From Sphingopyxis sp. BSN-002 (lineage in GTDB: Bacteria > Pseudomonadota > Alphaproteobacteria > Sphingomonadales > Sphingomonadaceae): DNA of 64,000 nt. Positions 1 to 8,632 of this stretch are shown one piece after another (within the stretch, counting starts at the first letter, position 1; each line of letters opens with the position of its first letter). The stretch is taken from NCBI RefSeq assembly GCF_022024275.1, contig NZ_CP091804.1:496001-560000 (forward strand), read 5' to 3'. The notes below the pieces were generated by a model. It searched no databases. It worked only from the letters and a program-made list of their open reading frames with translations, and had not been told where the DNA came from. The position numbers and the translations under genes are program-made.

Positions 1-2
1 TC

Positions 3-776
3 AACGACCTCGCCGTCGATGACCATTTCGTCTATCAGAGCGCGGCGGATCGCGTCGCAAAGGCCGACGGCAAGCTGTTCCTGACCCTCTATCCGCAATC
101 GCTGCACTGGCCGTTCCAGGCCGAAAGCAGCTTCGACGTGCCGACGAACATCAAAGAAAAACGCGCCCGGGCGAGCTACATCGCGGCGAGCGGCTTCAGG
201 CTCCTCTTCGACGCCCTGCGAAAATCGGGCCGGCTCGACGACGCGCTGATCATCATCGCCGGCGATCATGGCGAGTTCGATTATACGTCGACGCTGCGGA
301 TGCCGCGGATGCGGATGGATACGTTCGACGAGGGCATTCTTTCCCCGATCTTCCTCATCAAGGCATCGTCGAACATGCCCGGAACCGACGTCGAGACCCT
401 GAAGGCCAACTCCGGCAAGCTTGTCGCCAATCTCGACATCGCACCGACCGTCGCCGACATGCTTGGCGGCAAGCTGGAAGACGGGGTGTCCTATGCCGGC
501 TACAGCCTGTTGCGGCCGGTGCCATCCGACCGGGTCGCCTATTCGACGTCGACGAACGAATGGCGGCGATGGACGAGCGCCGCGATCGCGGTTTCGCGCG
601 GGCAGGAGCGGATGACTTGCGGCAAGGCCAATCTCTGCCGGCTGAGCCGCGCCGACGGAACGAGGTTGACCTATCGACGTCCGGCAACGCCCGATGACGA
701 CCTCTTCCGGCTGGCCGCAGGCAACCCCGTCACGCGGCAGGCGCTGGGGCAAATTTACCGCAACCATTATCGCTAG
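3..776 (+). CDS. Sulfatase / alkaline-phosphatase-superfamily hydrolase, C-terminal part (5' end outside window)
   Basis: The reading frame is open from the first bases of the window, so only about the last 257 residues are seen. They contain the metal-site signature AGDHGEF and the closing element DIAPTVADMLGG, both usual in the C-terminal half of the sulfatase fold, which hydrolyses sulfate or phosphate esters and also includes phosphoethanolamine-transferase-like envelope enzymes. The catalytic Cys/Ser/Thr nucleophile region would lie upstream and cannot be inspected, so substrate and exact subfamily are open. The GTG at 138 is internal and not a credible start. The next gene, a CoA-transferase, begins 115 bases downstream with its own ribosome binding site, so the two need not be co-transcribed. 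Confidence 0.75.
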   Translation, partial: NDLAVDDHFVYQSAADRVAKADGKLFLTLYPQSLHWPFQAESSFDVPTNIKEKRARASYIAASGFRLLFDALRKSGRLDDALIIIAGDHGEFDYTSTLRMPRMRMDTFDEGILSPIFLIKASSNMPGTDVETLKANSGKLVANLDIAPTVADMLGGKLEDGVSYAGYSLLRPVPSDRVAYSTSTNEWRRWTSAAIAVSRGQERMTCGKANLCRLSRADGTRLTYRRPATPDDDLFRLAAGNPVTRQALGQIYRNHYR

Positions 777-853
777 GATGCGCGGGCGCTTTTTGCGCTT
801 CCGTTTCACTTCGCAATCCTTCTATCCTCTTCGCCAACAAGGAGAGGAGAAAA

Positions 854-895
854 GTGAATATGGCCTCTGAACCCACGCGGGCCTGCAACGCATGA
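854..895 (+). CDS. Possible leader peptide coupled to the CoA-transferase gene
   Basis: A very strong Shine-Dalgarno stretch (AAGGAGAGGAG, 839-849) does not sit at the CoA-transferase start but in front of GTG 854 / ATG 860. That frame encodes MASEPTRACNA from the ATG and stops with TGA at 893-895, overlapping the CoA-transferase ATG (892-894) as ATGA. The arrangement fits a short translated leader that feeds ribosomes to the enzyme gene. Alternatively it is chance, and the enzyme starts elsewhere. Seen in sequence; the function is inferred. Confidence 0.35.
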   Translation: MNMASEPTRACNA

Positions 896-2052
896 CGATG
901 CTCGACGGCATTCGCATCGTCGACCTGACCACGGTCATCTTCGGCCCCTATGCAACGCAGATGCTCGCCGACCTGGGCGCCGAGGTGATCAAGGTCGAAA
1001 CCCCCGGAATCGGCGACGTGTCGCGCTATCTGGGCAGCGGAATCCCGGACCCCACGATGGGATCGATCCACCTGACCGTGAACCGCGGCAAGCGCTCGAT
1101 CGCCCTCGATCTCAAGAATCCCGATGACGCCGCCGTACTGCGTGATCTGATCGCGACTGCCGATGTCTTCTTTCACAATATCCGGGGCAAGGCGATCGCG
1201 CGCCTCGGTTTCGATTACGAAGCCTGCAAGGCGATCAGGCCCGACATCATCTATGTTCACGGCACGGGTTTCGGGCAGGACGGCCCCTATGCCGACCTGC
1301 AGGCCTATGACGACGTCATCCAGGCGGCGACGGGGACGACCAGCCTGCTGCCGCGCGTCGACGGCGATCCGCGGCCACGCTATCTCCCGTCGCTCATCGC
1401 CGACAAGATCGCGGGCCAGTTCGGCGCGCAGGCCATCCTTGCCGCGCTGGTCCACAAGCTGCGCACCGGCGACGGACAGGAGGTCGAAGTTCCGATGTTC
1501 GAATGTTTCGCCGCCTTCATGCTGACCGAGCATCTGCGCGACGCGACGCTCGATCCCGCGATCGGCCCGGCGGGCTATCCGCGCCAGCTCGATCCGACGC
1601 GCCAGCCCTTTCCCACCATCGACGGCTATATCGCGATCGTCCCCTATACCGTCGAATCCACCGGGCGGCTGATGGCGCTTCTCGGCAGCGAGACCCTGCT
1701 GACGGACCCGGCGTTCGAGGCCGCAAAAGCAGAGGGTAAGCACATGCACCTCGTCTATTCCGAGATCGCCCGCAAGACGCCGGCGAAGACCACCGGCGAA
1801 TGGCTCACGCTCTTCGCCGAGAACGACATTCCCGCAATGTCGGTTCGCGACCTTCAGGACATCAAGGACGATCCCCATTTTGTCGCGACCGGATTTTTCC
1901 GGCGGCGCCAACACCCGCAAGTCGGCGGCTTCCATGAGATGCAGCCGCCGGTGAAATATGGCGCTGGCGTCCCGCGCGACCTTGGCTTCGCACCGGCGGT
2001 CGGGGGTGACGGCGATGCGATCCGCGCCGAACTCGCCGCGGGCAAGGGTTGA
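892..2052 (+). CDS. Family III CoA-transferase (CaiB/BaiF type)
   Basis: The 386-residue protein is of normal length for family III CoA-transferases, which move CoA between carboxylic acids through an aspartyl-CoA thioester. It opens with the family's typical start (MLDGIRIVDLTTVIFGPYAT, then LADLGAEVIKVE). The segment SLIADKIAGQFGAQAILAAL carries the Asp expected to be the catalytic nucleophile. The substrate cannot be told from sequence; relatives act on carnitine, oxalate, formate, bile acids and many acyl groups. There is no acyl-CoA dehydrogenase or hydratase next to it to narrow the choice. The ATG at 892 overlaps the stop of a short upstream frame as ATGA and lacks its own close Shine-Dalgarno. 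Confidence 0.88.
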   Translation: MTMLDGIRIVDLTTVIFGPYATQMLADLGAEVIKVETPGIGDVSRYLGSGIPDPTMGSIHLTVNRGKRSIALDLKNPDDAAVLRDLIATADVFFHNIRGKAIARLGFDYEACKAIRPDIIYVHGTGFGQDGPYADLQAYDDVIQAATGTTSLLPRVDGDPRPRYLPSLIADKIAGQFGAQAILAALVHKLRTGDGQEVEVPMFECFAAFMLTEHLRDATLDPAIGPAGYPRQLDPTRQPFPTIDGYIAIVPYTVESTGRLMALLGSETLLTDPAFEAAKAEGKHMHLVYSEIARKTPAKTTGEWLTLFAENDIPAMSVRDLQDIKDDPHFVATGFFRRRQHPQVGGFHEMQPPVKYGAGVPRDLGFAPAVGGDGDAIRAELAAGKG

Positions 2053-2117
2053 ACTTCTGACGTTGCATATTGGCGTTCGCGGCCTAGCATCGTCACAAAG
2101 CATAAGGGGGAGCAAAT

Positions 2118-2552
2118 ATGTCAACAAGCTTGCTAGCGCCCGGCGCGGTCCTCGCGCTCTGGACGCTCATCATGTTCGGCTGGGTCGCCGCAACGCGATT
2201 CCCGGCGCTGAAGAAAGCCGGCATCGATCTGTCGAAGGCGCCTCCCGGCGGACGAGGGGCCGACCTCGAAGGCATATTGCCGCGTGAGACCAACTGGAAA
2301 TCTCACAATTACACGCATCTGCTCGAGCAGCCGACGCTCTTTTATGCGGTTATCGTCTTCCTGCATCTGTCGGGCGGCAACACCGAATACACGCGTGGCC
2401 TCGCCTGGGCTTATGTCGTGCTGCGTATCGTCCACAGCGTCTGGCAGGCGACGGTGAACCGCATTCCGGTGCGCTTCGTCATCTTCCTGCTGTCGACGCT
2501 GTGCCTGCTCGCGCTGTCGGTGCTCGCGGTGATCGCAACTCTTGGGGATTGA
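2118..2552 (+). CDS. MAPEG family membrane protein (copy 1)
   Basis: This 144-residue integral membrane protein has about four hydrophobic segments, near residues 5-25, 70-85, 93-110 and 117-140. The polar loop NWKSHNYTHLLEQPTLFYA between the first two is the MAPEG fingerprint region. MAPEG proteins (membrane-associated proteins in eicosanoid and glutathione metabolism) include glutathione-dependent transferases and peroxidases; bacterial members are mostly uncharacterised. AAGGGGGAG lies just before the ATG. A second gene of exactly the same length and pattern follows 13 bases later, so the pair looks like a tandem duplication and may form hetero-oligomers. The physiological substrate is unknown. 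Confidence 0.85.
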   Translation: MSTSLLAPGAVLALWTLIMFGWVAATRFPALKKAGIDLSKAPPGGRGADLEGILPRETNWKSHNYTHLLEQPTLFYAVIVFLHLSGGNTEYTRGLAWAYVVLRIVHSVWQATVNRIPVRFVIFLLSTLCLLALSVLAVIATLGD

Positions 2553-2565
2553 GGGGGAGAGAATA

Positions 2566-3000
2566 ATGGAAACTAACGCCATATTGGGGCCGGTTGCGAC
2601 GCTCGCGCTCTGGTCGATGATCATGTGGATCTGGATGTACGCGACGCGGATTCCTGCGATGCAGCGCGCGAAGATCGACGCCAAGAACCTCATCGGCACG
2701 ACGGGCCGCGGCCTCGACGAGGTGCTGCCCGCCGAAGTTCAGTGGAAGGCGCATAACTATAACCATCTGATGGAGCAGCCGACGGTCTTCTATGCCGTCG
2801 CGCTGGCGCTCGCGGTCGGCGGCATGGGCGGCGGGCTCAATACCCAGCTTGCCTGGGCCTATGTCGGCCTGCGCATCCTGCACAGCCTGATCCAGGCGAC
2901 CGTAAATCGCGTGATGTGGCGCTTCGGCATCTTCGCGCTGGCAAGCCTCGCGCTGATCGCGCTCTGCCTGCACGCCTTCATGGGTTTCGTGCTGCACTGA
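2566..3000 (+). CDS. MAPEG family membrane protein (copy 2)
   Basis: This second 144-residue MAPEG protein aligns along its length with the gene just upstream: ALWSMIMWIWMYATRIPAM, then VQWKAHNYNHLMEQPTVFYA, then QLAWAYVGLRILHSLIQATV. I chose the ATG at 2566 because GAGGGGGAGAG lies six bases before it; the frame could be extended to a TTG at 2542 inside the upstream gene, but that start has no support. The two copies differ clearly outside the shared motif, so the duplication is not recent. The stop lies three bases from the stop of the convergent RNA methyltransferase gene. Confidence 0.85.
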   Translation: METNAILGPVATLALWSMIMWIWMYATRIPAMQRAKIDAKNLIGTTGRGLDEVLPAEVQWKAHNYNHLMEQPTVFYAVALALAVGGMGGGLNTQLAWAYVGLRILHSLIQATVNRVMWRFGIFALASLALIALCLHAFMGFVLH

Positions 3001-3003
3001 GCC

Positions 3004-4203
3004 CTAGCGGGAAAACCGCGCGGCCAGTTCCACATGGGTCGACCAGCGGAACTGGCCGACGGGCTGCACCCAGTCGAGCTGATAGCCGCCCGCGATGAGG
3101 ATTTTCGCATCGCGGGCGAAGCTTGCGGGATTGCAGCTGACATAGGCGATTACCGGCACCGTAGAGTCCGCAATCTGCTTCACCTGCTCCTCGGCTCCCG
3201 CACGCGGCGGGTCGAGGATGACCGCTCCGAAGCGGTTGAGCTCAGCCGGAACCAGCGGCCGCCGGAACAGATCGCGATGCTCGGTCGCGACCAGCGCCCG
3301 CGCGCGGTTCGCTGCCCCGGTCAGCGCCGCGATCGCATCGCGCGCGCCCTCGGCCGCATAGACCTTGCGCCCAGCCTGCACAGATAGCGCAAAGGTGCCG
3401 ACGCCCGCGAACAGGTCGGCGACGGCGGGCGCATCGCCGATCGCGTTGCGCACAGCGTCGATCAGCGCCGCCTGCCCCGTCGCCGTCGCCTGAAGAAACG
3501 CAAAGGGCGGCACCTCGACGAAAATATCGCCGAAGCGCACGGACGGCGGCTCGGGCTGCCACACGGTTTCCAGCCCATCGCCCTGATCGATCTCGAGCCG
3601 CGCCAGTCGGTGTTCGCCGGCGAAATCCTGCAGCGCCATCGCGGCGTCGAGCCCTTCGGCCTTTACGCCTTCGAGGACCACTTCGGCGCCCTGATCGAGG
3701 ATCTGCAGCTTGACCTTTACCGGGCGGCGCTGCGGCGCGATCGTTTCGAGCAAAGTCCGGATCGGCGCGACGAGCGCAAACAATTCGGGTAGAAGCAGCG
3801 GACACATTCGCATGTCGACGATCTGGTTGCTCTGCGCCGCGTTGAAGCCCAGCGCGACCTGCCTGCCGGTGCGAAGCGCGGTCAGCGTAGCGCGGCGGCG
3901 GCTCTCGGGCGGCGACAGAAGCGCCGGCAGCACCTCGCCAGCCGAAATCTGCTGGCCCTCCAGCGCCCCGACGACGCGGTCGCGCACGAAGTCGGCGAGC
4001 GCGGGCTCGGCGACATGCTGGAGCTCGCAGCCACCGCATTTGCCGAAGTGACGGCAGACGGGATCGGTGCGGTTGGGGCCGGGGATCAGGATGCCGTCAT
4101 CGCGGACGCGATCGCCCGGCACCGCGCCCGCCACATGGCGGCCGTCGGCAGTCACGCCATCGCCGCGCGCGGCGATGCGCTCGATCAGCGCTGGTTCACC
4201 CAT
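3004..4203 (-). CDS. TrmA/RlmD-family 23S rRNA (uracil-5-)-methyltransferase-like protein
   Basis: The 399-residue enzyme starts with a TRAM-like RNA-binding segment (residues 1-40). An iron-sulfur type cysteine cluster follows (Cys50, Cys56 and Cys59 in CRHFGKCGGC, plus the Cys of MRMCPLL). The SAM-binding core is VADLFAGVGTFAL, and the active site is ILDPPRAG followed by YVSCNPASFARD, whose Cys is the family's nucleophile. RlmD and RlmC make m5U in 23S rRNA and TrmA makes it in tRNA. The Fe-S cysteines favour RlmC/RlmD over TrmA. The folate-dependent enzyme TrmFO is also encoded in this window, which fits the tRNA U54 job being covered there. The start lies one base from the end of nnr, so the two are almost certainly co-transcribed. 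Confidence 0.88.
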   Translation of the reverse strand: MGEPALIERIAARGDGVTADGRHVAGAVPGDRVRDDGILIPGPNRTDPVCRHFGKCGGCELQHVAEPALADFVRDRVVGALEGQQISAGEVLPALLSPPESRRRATLTALRTGRQVALGFNAAQSNQIVDMRMCPLLLPELFALVAPIRTLLETIAPQRRPVKVKLQILDQGAEVVLEGVKAEGLDAAMALQDFAGEHRLARLEIDQGDGLETVWQPEPPSVRFGDIFVEVPPFAFLQATATGQAALIDAVRNAIGDAPAVADLFAGVGTFALSVQAGRKVYAAEGARDAIAALTGAANRARALVATEHRDLFRRPLVPAELNRFGAVILDPPRAGAEEQVKQIADSTVPVIAYVSCNPASFARDAKILIAGGYQLDWVQPVGQFRWSTHVELAARFSR

Positions 4204-4204
4204 G

Positions 4205-5563
4205 TCAGTCCCTAATCAGATCGTCGGCCACAAGGCCGGGGCCTATACGCGTCGCCTGCGCAATATGCCAGCCCACCGCCGCAACCGCCGCATCGAAGGA
4301 ATCTCCCCCGCGCGCGAGCATCGCTCCGCAGGCGCCGGCGAGGACGTCGCCCGTCCCCGCCGTTGCCAGCCATGGACTCCCCGGCCACGCAGCCACAACG
4401 CGGCCATCGGGCGCCGCGATGACCGTGTCGGCGCCCTTGTAGATCACGACCGCACCGCTATCCGACGCGGCCGCCTTCGCCCGCTCGATCTTGCTGCCGC
4501 CCAGACCGGGAAAGGCCCGCGCGAACTCGCCTTCGTGCGGGGTCAGGATCGCCGATACCCCGCCGCGCCGCGCTCGCAGCCTTGGCAATGCCGCATCGAT
4601 CGCCGCGGCGTCGAGCACCAGTGGCTTTCCAGCATCGAGCGCTGCGACCACATCGGCACCAAGGCTATCACTCGCGGGATAGCCACACCCGATCACGACC
4701 ACGCCCAGCCGCTTGTCCTCCAGTCGCTCGCCGTAGCGCACCGCGTCCTCGGCGATGATCGCCGAGAATGACTTACTCTCCGCGCCGCTTAGCACGACAT
4801 AGCCAGCGCCCGCCCGCAATCCAGCAGCTGCAGCCAAGTCCCCCGCGCCCGCCATCGGGCCGGCCTTCACGAGCATCATCCCGCGATTGAACTTGTGCGA
4901 ATGCGCATCGGGTGTTGCCGAAATCGTCCGCGGCAAGGTTCGTACCGTTCGATCCGCTTCGATCCCGATCGCCGCGAGCATAACCCGGCCCATATGCTGC
5001 GACGCCGGCAACAGGACATGGGCCGGTTTGAGCGCACCAAGCGCCACCGTAACATCCGCCGCAAGCGGGGGGTTCCAGTCTTCGTTCCCGTCGGCTTCGA
5101 CGCCGCTCGGCACATCAACCGCAATGATGCGCTTGTCCGCAAACCTGCTCAGACGCGCCGCCAATTCGTCCGCCAACGGCCGCGTCAGCCCCACGCCGAA
5201 CAGCGAATCGACGACGACCGGCGCGGGCAGCAGGTGCCCGTCGATCGCTTCGATCTCACCCGTCCATTTCGCCCGTGCGGCTTTCGCAAGATCGGTGGTC
5301 GGCGGCGCGAGCGCGGCCACGCGAACGCTCGCGCCGCGCTCGGCGAGCAACGCCGCCGCTACATAGCCGTCTCCACCATTGTTGCCGGGCCCGCACAGGA
5401 TCAGGATCGGGGCGCCCGCCGCCATCCGCCAAGCGATGTCCGCTACCGCCGCGCCGGCGCGGTCCATCAACTCGGCGAGCGAGGTTCCCGATGCTGCGCA
5501 AGCTGCCTCGGCGGCGCGCATCGCGTCGCTGGTCAGGATCGGGGCGTCGGCGGGAACGGACAT
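4205..5563 (-). CDS. nnr: Bifunctional NAD(P)H-hydrate epimerase / ADP-dependent NAD(P)H-hydrate dehydratase
   Basis: This two-domain repair enzyme is about 452 residues long. The N-terminal YjeF_N domain (about 1-205) contains GNNGGDGYVAA and epimerises damaged R-NADHX to S-NADHX. The C-terminal ribokinase-like domain (about 215-450) contains LTPHEGEFARAFPG, GADTVIAAPDG and ATAGTGDVLAGACG and dehydrates S-NADHX back to NADH using ADP. Both sets of motifs look intact. I chose the ATG at 5563; a TTG two codons upstream is possible. It lies between a small lipoprotein gene and the RNA methyltransferase in a minus-strand run headed by ilvD. Confidence 0.93.
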   Translation of the reverse strand: MSVPADAPILTSDAMRAAEAACAASGTSLAELMDRAGAAVADIAWRMAAGAPILILCGPGNNGGDGYVAAALLAERGASVRVAALAPPTTDLAKAARAKWTGEIEAIDGHLLPAPVVVDSLFGVGLTRPLADELAARLSRFADKRIIAVDVPSGVEADGNEDWNPPLAADVTVALGALKPAHVLLPASQHMGRVMLAAIGIEADRTVRTLPRTISATPDAHSHKFNRGMMLVKAGPMAGAGDLAAAAGLRAGAGYVVLSGAESKSFSAIIAEDAVRYGERLEDKRLGVVVIGCGYPASDSLGADVVAALDAGKPLVLDAAAIDAALPRLRARRGGVSAILTPHEGEFARAFPGLGGSKIERAKAAASDSGAVVIYKGADTVIAAPDGRVVAAWPGSPWLATAGTGDVLAGACGAMLARGGDSFDAAVAAVGWHIAQATRIGPGLVADDLIRD

Positions 5564-5598
5564 GAGCAAAGCCTAACACGCCCGCGATAAAAGTCGCG

Positions 5599-5985
5599 CT
5601 ACTTCGATCCGGTCGTATTGGCCGGCAGGCGATAGCGGTCCTTGCCGACAGCAACCTCGATCACGCCGTCGCCGACGATCGTGACCTTCGCAGGTAAGGC
5701 GCCATCAGCGGAGACCACGCCGCGTCCGTCAGTGGTGATTTGCAGGCGGCGGTATCCGACGTCCGCCTTGCCGACGATCAGCACGGTACCGTCGGCGCCG
5801 TTCATTTCCTCGACGGTACAGGTGCGATCGAACAGTTTCGCGCCTTCGAGCGCGCATTCGATGCGGCCATTTTCGGCCGCGTCCTTCGATCCGCGCGCTT
5901 CGGCTTCGGCCAGCTTGCTGTTATCGGGACCGCCGCAGCCCGCGAGCAGCAGCATCACCCCGATGATCGCCCCGGTCTTTTTCAT
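5599..5985 (-). CDS. Small predicted lipoprotein of unknown function
   Basis: The 128-residue product has a lipoprotein signal: a Lys-Lys n-region, a hydrophobic core and the lipobox LLLAGCGG, with the Cys to be acylated at about residue 17. The mature part is acidic and hydrophilic, has a Cys pair (ECALEGAK, then DRTCTVEE) and ends in a beta-rich stretch; I recognise no domain. Its ATG overlaps the ilvD stop as TGATG, so it should be translated by ribosomes finishing ilvD. A GTG one codon earlier is also possible. The coupling to ilvD probably reflects a shared transcript, not a shared pathway. Confidence 0.75.
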   Translation of the reverse strand: MKKTGAIIGVMLLLAGCGGPDNSKLAEAEARGSKDAAENGRIECALEGAKLFDRTCTVEEMNGADGTVLIVGKADVGYRRLQITTDGRGVVSADGALPAKVTIVGDGVIEVAVGKDRYRLPANTTGSK

Positions 5986-7841
5986 CACTTGCCCTTCAGC
6001 TGCGACAGGTCGCGCACCGCTCCGCGCGCAGCGCTCGTCGTCATCGCGGCATAGGCCTGAAGTGCTACCGAAACCTTGCGCGGACGCGCTTTTTCGGGCT
6101 GCCAGGCCGCCTCGCCCTTCGCGTCCATCGCCGCGCGCCGCTCGCCGAGGACACTATCGGCGACCGCCAGCGTGATCGTCCGCGACGGGATATCGATGTT
6201 GATCAGGTCGCCGTTCTCGACCAGCCCGATCGTGCCGCCCTCGGCCGCCTCGGGCGAGACATGACCGATCGACAGCCCGGACGTGCCGCCCGAAAAGCGG
6301 CCGTCGGTGATCAGCGCGCAGGCCGCGCCCAGTCCCTTCGATTTCAGATAGCTCGTCGGATAGAGCATTTCCTGCATTCCCGGCCCGCCCTTCGGTCCCT
6401 CGTAGCGGATGACAACGACGTCGCCCGCTTCCACCTGTCCCGTCAGGATACCCGCGACCGCCGCGTCCTGGCTTTCATAAACTTTGGCGGGGCCTGAAAA
6501 TTTCAGGATGCTCTCGTCGACGCCCGCGGTCTTCACGATACAGCCGTCGAGCGCGATATTCCCTGACAGAACCGCAAGGCCGCCATCCTTGCTGAAGGCA
6601 TGCTCGGCCGAACGGATCACCCCCGCCTCGCGGTCGAGGTCAAGGCTATCCCAGCGCCGGTCCTGGCTGAACGCGGTCTGTGTCGGGACCCCGCCCGGCG
6701 CCGCCATGAAGAATTTCTGCACGTCGGGGTCGTTGGTGCGCGAGACATCCCATTTGTTGAGCGCATCGCCCATCGTTGCGCTGTGCACCGTCGGCAGGTG
6801 CGCGTGGAGCAGGCCCGCGCGCTCAAGCTGGCCAAGGATCGCCATGATCCCGCCCGCGCGATGGACATCCTCCATATGGACGTCGCTCTTCGCCGGCGCG
6901 ACCTTCGACAGGCACGGCACACGCCGCGACAGCCGGTCGATGTCGGTCATCGTGAAATCGACCCCCGCCTCGAAGGCCGCCGCGAGCAGATGCAGCACCG
7001 TGTTCGTCGATCCACCCATCGCGATATCGAGGCTCATCGCATTTTCGAACGCCTCGAAGGTCGCAATATTGCGCGGCAGCACGCTGTCGTCGTCTTCCTC
7101 ATAATGGCGACGGCACATCTCCACGACGATTCGTCCCGCACGCAGGAACAGCTCCTTGCGGTCGGCGTGCGTCGCGAGCGTCGAGCCGTTGCCCGGCAGC
7201 GACAGCCCCAGCGCCTCGGTCAGGCAGTTCATCGAGTTGGCGGTGAACATGCCCGAGCACGACCCGCAGGTCGGGCACGCCGAGCGCTCGATCGCGGTGA
7301 CTTCCTCATCAGTATATTTCTCGTCGGCCGCTGCGACCATCGCATCGACCAGATCGAGCGCGACCTCCTTGCCCTTCAGCACGACCTTGCCGGCCTCCAT
7401 CGGACCGCCCGACACGAACACGACGGGGATGTTGATGCGCAGCGCCGCCATCAGCATGCCGGGGGTAATCTTGTCGCAGTTCGAGATGCACACCATCGCG
7501 TCGGCGCAATGCGCGTTGACCATATATTCGACGCTGTCGGCGATCAGGTCGCGGCTCGGCAGCGAATAGAGCATGCCGTCATGCCCCATCGCAATCCCGT
7601 CATCGACCGCGATCGTGTTGAATTCCTTGGCGACGCCGCCCGCTGCCTCGATCTCGCGCGCGACCATCTGGCCGAGATCCTTCAGATGCACATGCCCCGG
7701 CACGAACTGGGTGAAGCTATTGACCACCGCGATGATCGGCTTGCCGAAGTCGCTGTCCTTCATCCCCGTTGCGCGCCACAGCCCGCGCGCACCCGCCATG
7801 TTGCGGCCGTGAGTGGTGGTGCGCGAACGATATGAAGGCAT
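5985..7841 (-). CDS. ilvD: Dihydroxy-acid dehydratase
   Basis: The 618-residue enzyme dehydrates 2,3-dihydroxy-isovalerate and 2,3-dihydroxy-3-methylvalerate in valine and isoleucine synthesis. Family landmarks are the N-terminal [20 protein letters not shown], the cluster-ligand segments [13 protein letters not shown] and [15 protein letters not shown], and the C-terminal [20 protein letters not shown]. Length and motifs match the long IlvD class that binds an oxygen-labile Fe-S cluster. A hairpin followed by Ts ends the upstream gene, so ilvD probably has its own promoter in the short AT-rich stretch at about 7842-7872. The lipoprotein gene overlaps its stop codon. No ilvB, ilvH or ilvC lies in the window. 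Confidence 0.97.
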   Translation of the reverse strand: MPSYRSRTTTHGRNMAGARGLWRATGMKDSDFGKPIIAVVNSFTQFVPGHVHLKDLGQMVAREIEAAGGVAKEFNTIAVDDGIAMGHDGMLYSLPSRDLIADSVEYMVNAHCADAMVCISNCDKITPGMLMAALRINIPVVFVSGGPMEAGKVVLKGKEVALDLVDAMVAAADEKYTDEEVTAIERSACPTCGSCSGMFTANSMNCLTEALGLSLPGNGSTLATHADRKELFLRAGRIVVEMCRRHYEEDDDSVLPRNIATFEAFENAMSLDIAMGGSTNTVLHLLAAAFEAGVDFTMTDIDRLSRRVPCLSKVAPAKSDVHMEDVHRAGGIMAILGQLERAGLLHAHLPTVHSATMGDALNKWDVSRTNDPDVQKFFMAAPGGVPTQTAFSQDRRWDSLDLDREAGVIRSAEHAFSKDGGLAVLSGNIALDGCIVKTAGVDESILKFSGPAKVYESQDAAVAGILTGQVEAGDVVVIRYEGPKGGPGMQEMLYPTSYLKSKGLGAACALITDGRFSGGTSGLSIGHVSPEAAEGGTIGLVENGDLINIDIPSRTITLAVADSVLGERRAAMDAKGEAAWQPEKARPRKVSVALQAYAAMTTSAARGAVRDLSQLKGK

Positions 7842-7867
7842 TGGGAGGATTCCTGATAATTTTATTT

Positions 7868-7904
7868 CAAAAATAGGCGAAGAAACGCGCCTCTACACGC
7901 CTAT
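7868..7904 (-). terminator. Rho-independent terminator-like hairpin between the formylglutamate-hydrolase-like gene and ilvD
   Basis: On the minus strand a 7-bp stem (ATAGGCG at 7873-7879 with CGCCTAT at 7898-7904) or, alternatively, a shorter AGGCG/CGCCT stem is followed directly by TTTTTG. The hairpin starts inside the stop codon of the upstream gene, as expected for a terminator closing that operon. Confidence 0.5.
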
Positions 7905-8632
7905 CCTGCCAGATTCAATGCAAGTTTGTTGCACATGCGAGAAAGCTGTCCAGCAAAGCGCCTCTGCCCCGCCGCATCGCCCACCAGATCCTGTCGCATT
8001 TCGATCCCTACATAGGGAATGAAGTTCGCCTCGGCGTGCCGGTTCATCGTCGCATTGAGCAGCTTGCCCGAATAGGGAAGCTGATCGCCTACGGTCAGGC
8101 CCTCCCCAGCAAGCGCTGCGATTGCCGGCGCCGCGAGCCGGTCGTCTTCGTTATAGAGCACCCCCACATGCCACGGCCGCGCCTGCTCCGGATCGCTCGC
8201 GAGCGAGGGCGTGAAACTGTGCAGCGACAGGATCATCGCCGGACGGTGCGCCGCGATCGTCGCGGCGATATGGTCATGATAGGGCCGGAAGAAACGGGCC
8301 ATCCGTGCCTCGCGCCCGTCATGGTCGAGCGCATTGCCGGGGATCGCATGCCCGTCGCTCGCGACCGACACGGCGCCCGGCGCGTCTTCGTCGCGGTTGC
8401 AGTCGACGACGAGCCGCGACACGCCGCCGAGGATCGCCGCGTCGACCGCGCCGCTTTCGACCAGCAGCTCCGCCACCTCCGCCACCCCGATGTCGATCGC
8501 GATATGCTCGCGCAGCAAGGCGGCATCGATCCCGAGGTCAATATCATCCGGCACGTGCGCCGACGCATGATCGCCGATCAGCAGCACGCCCCCTGCCCGC
8601 GGTTCGCCAAGCCGCCGCCACGCCTCGCTCAT
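7901..8632 (-). CDS. N-formylglutamate amidohydrolase family protein
   Basis: The 243-residue protein matches the N-formylglutamate amidohydrolase (HutG-type) family: GGVLLIGDHASAHVP near the N-terminus, SRLVVDCNRDEDAPGA, ILSLHSFTP and a late GIEMRQDL. The His, Asp and Glu residues in these motifs are the expected metal ligands and catalytic groups. True HutG enzymes deformylate N-formylglutamate in histidine breakdown, but no other hut gene is here, so the real substrate may be another N-acyl amino acid. The ATG at 8632 overlaps the ispE stop as ATGA, which decides the start over an in-frame upstream codon at 8656. It is the last gene of the ETF-QO/TPR/ispE run. Confidence 0.83.
   Translation of the reverse strand: MSEAWRRLGEPRAGGVLLIGDHASAHVPDDIDLGIDAALLREHIAIDIGVAEVAELLVESGAVDAAILGGVSRLVVDCNRDEDAPGAVSVASDGHAIPGNALDHDGREARMARFFRPYHDHIAATIAAHRPAMILSLHSFTPSLASDPEQARPWHVGVLYNEDDRLAAPAIAALAGEGLTVGDQLPYSGKLLNATMNRHAEANFIPYVGIEMRQDLVGDAAGQRRFAGQLSRMCNKLALNLAG

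Noticed and set aside
777..830. Terminator after the sulfatase-like gene (GCGC-TTTTT-GCGC)
   Set aside because: The stem is only four pairs and the T run is in the loop, not after the stem.
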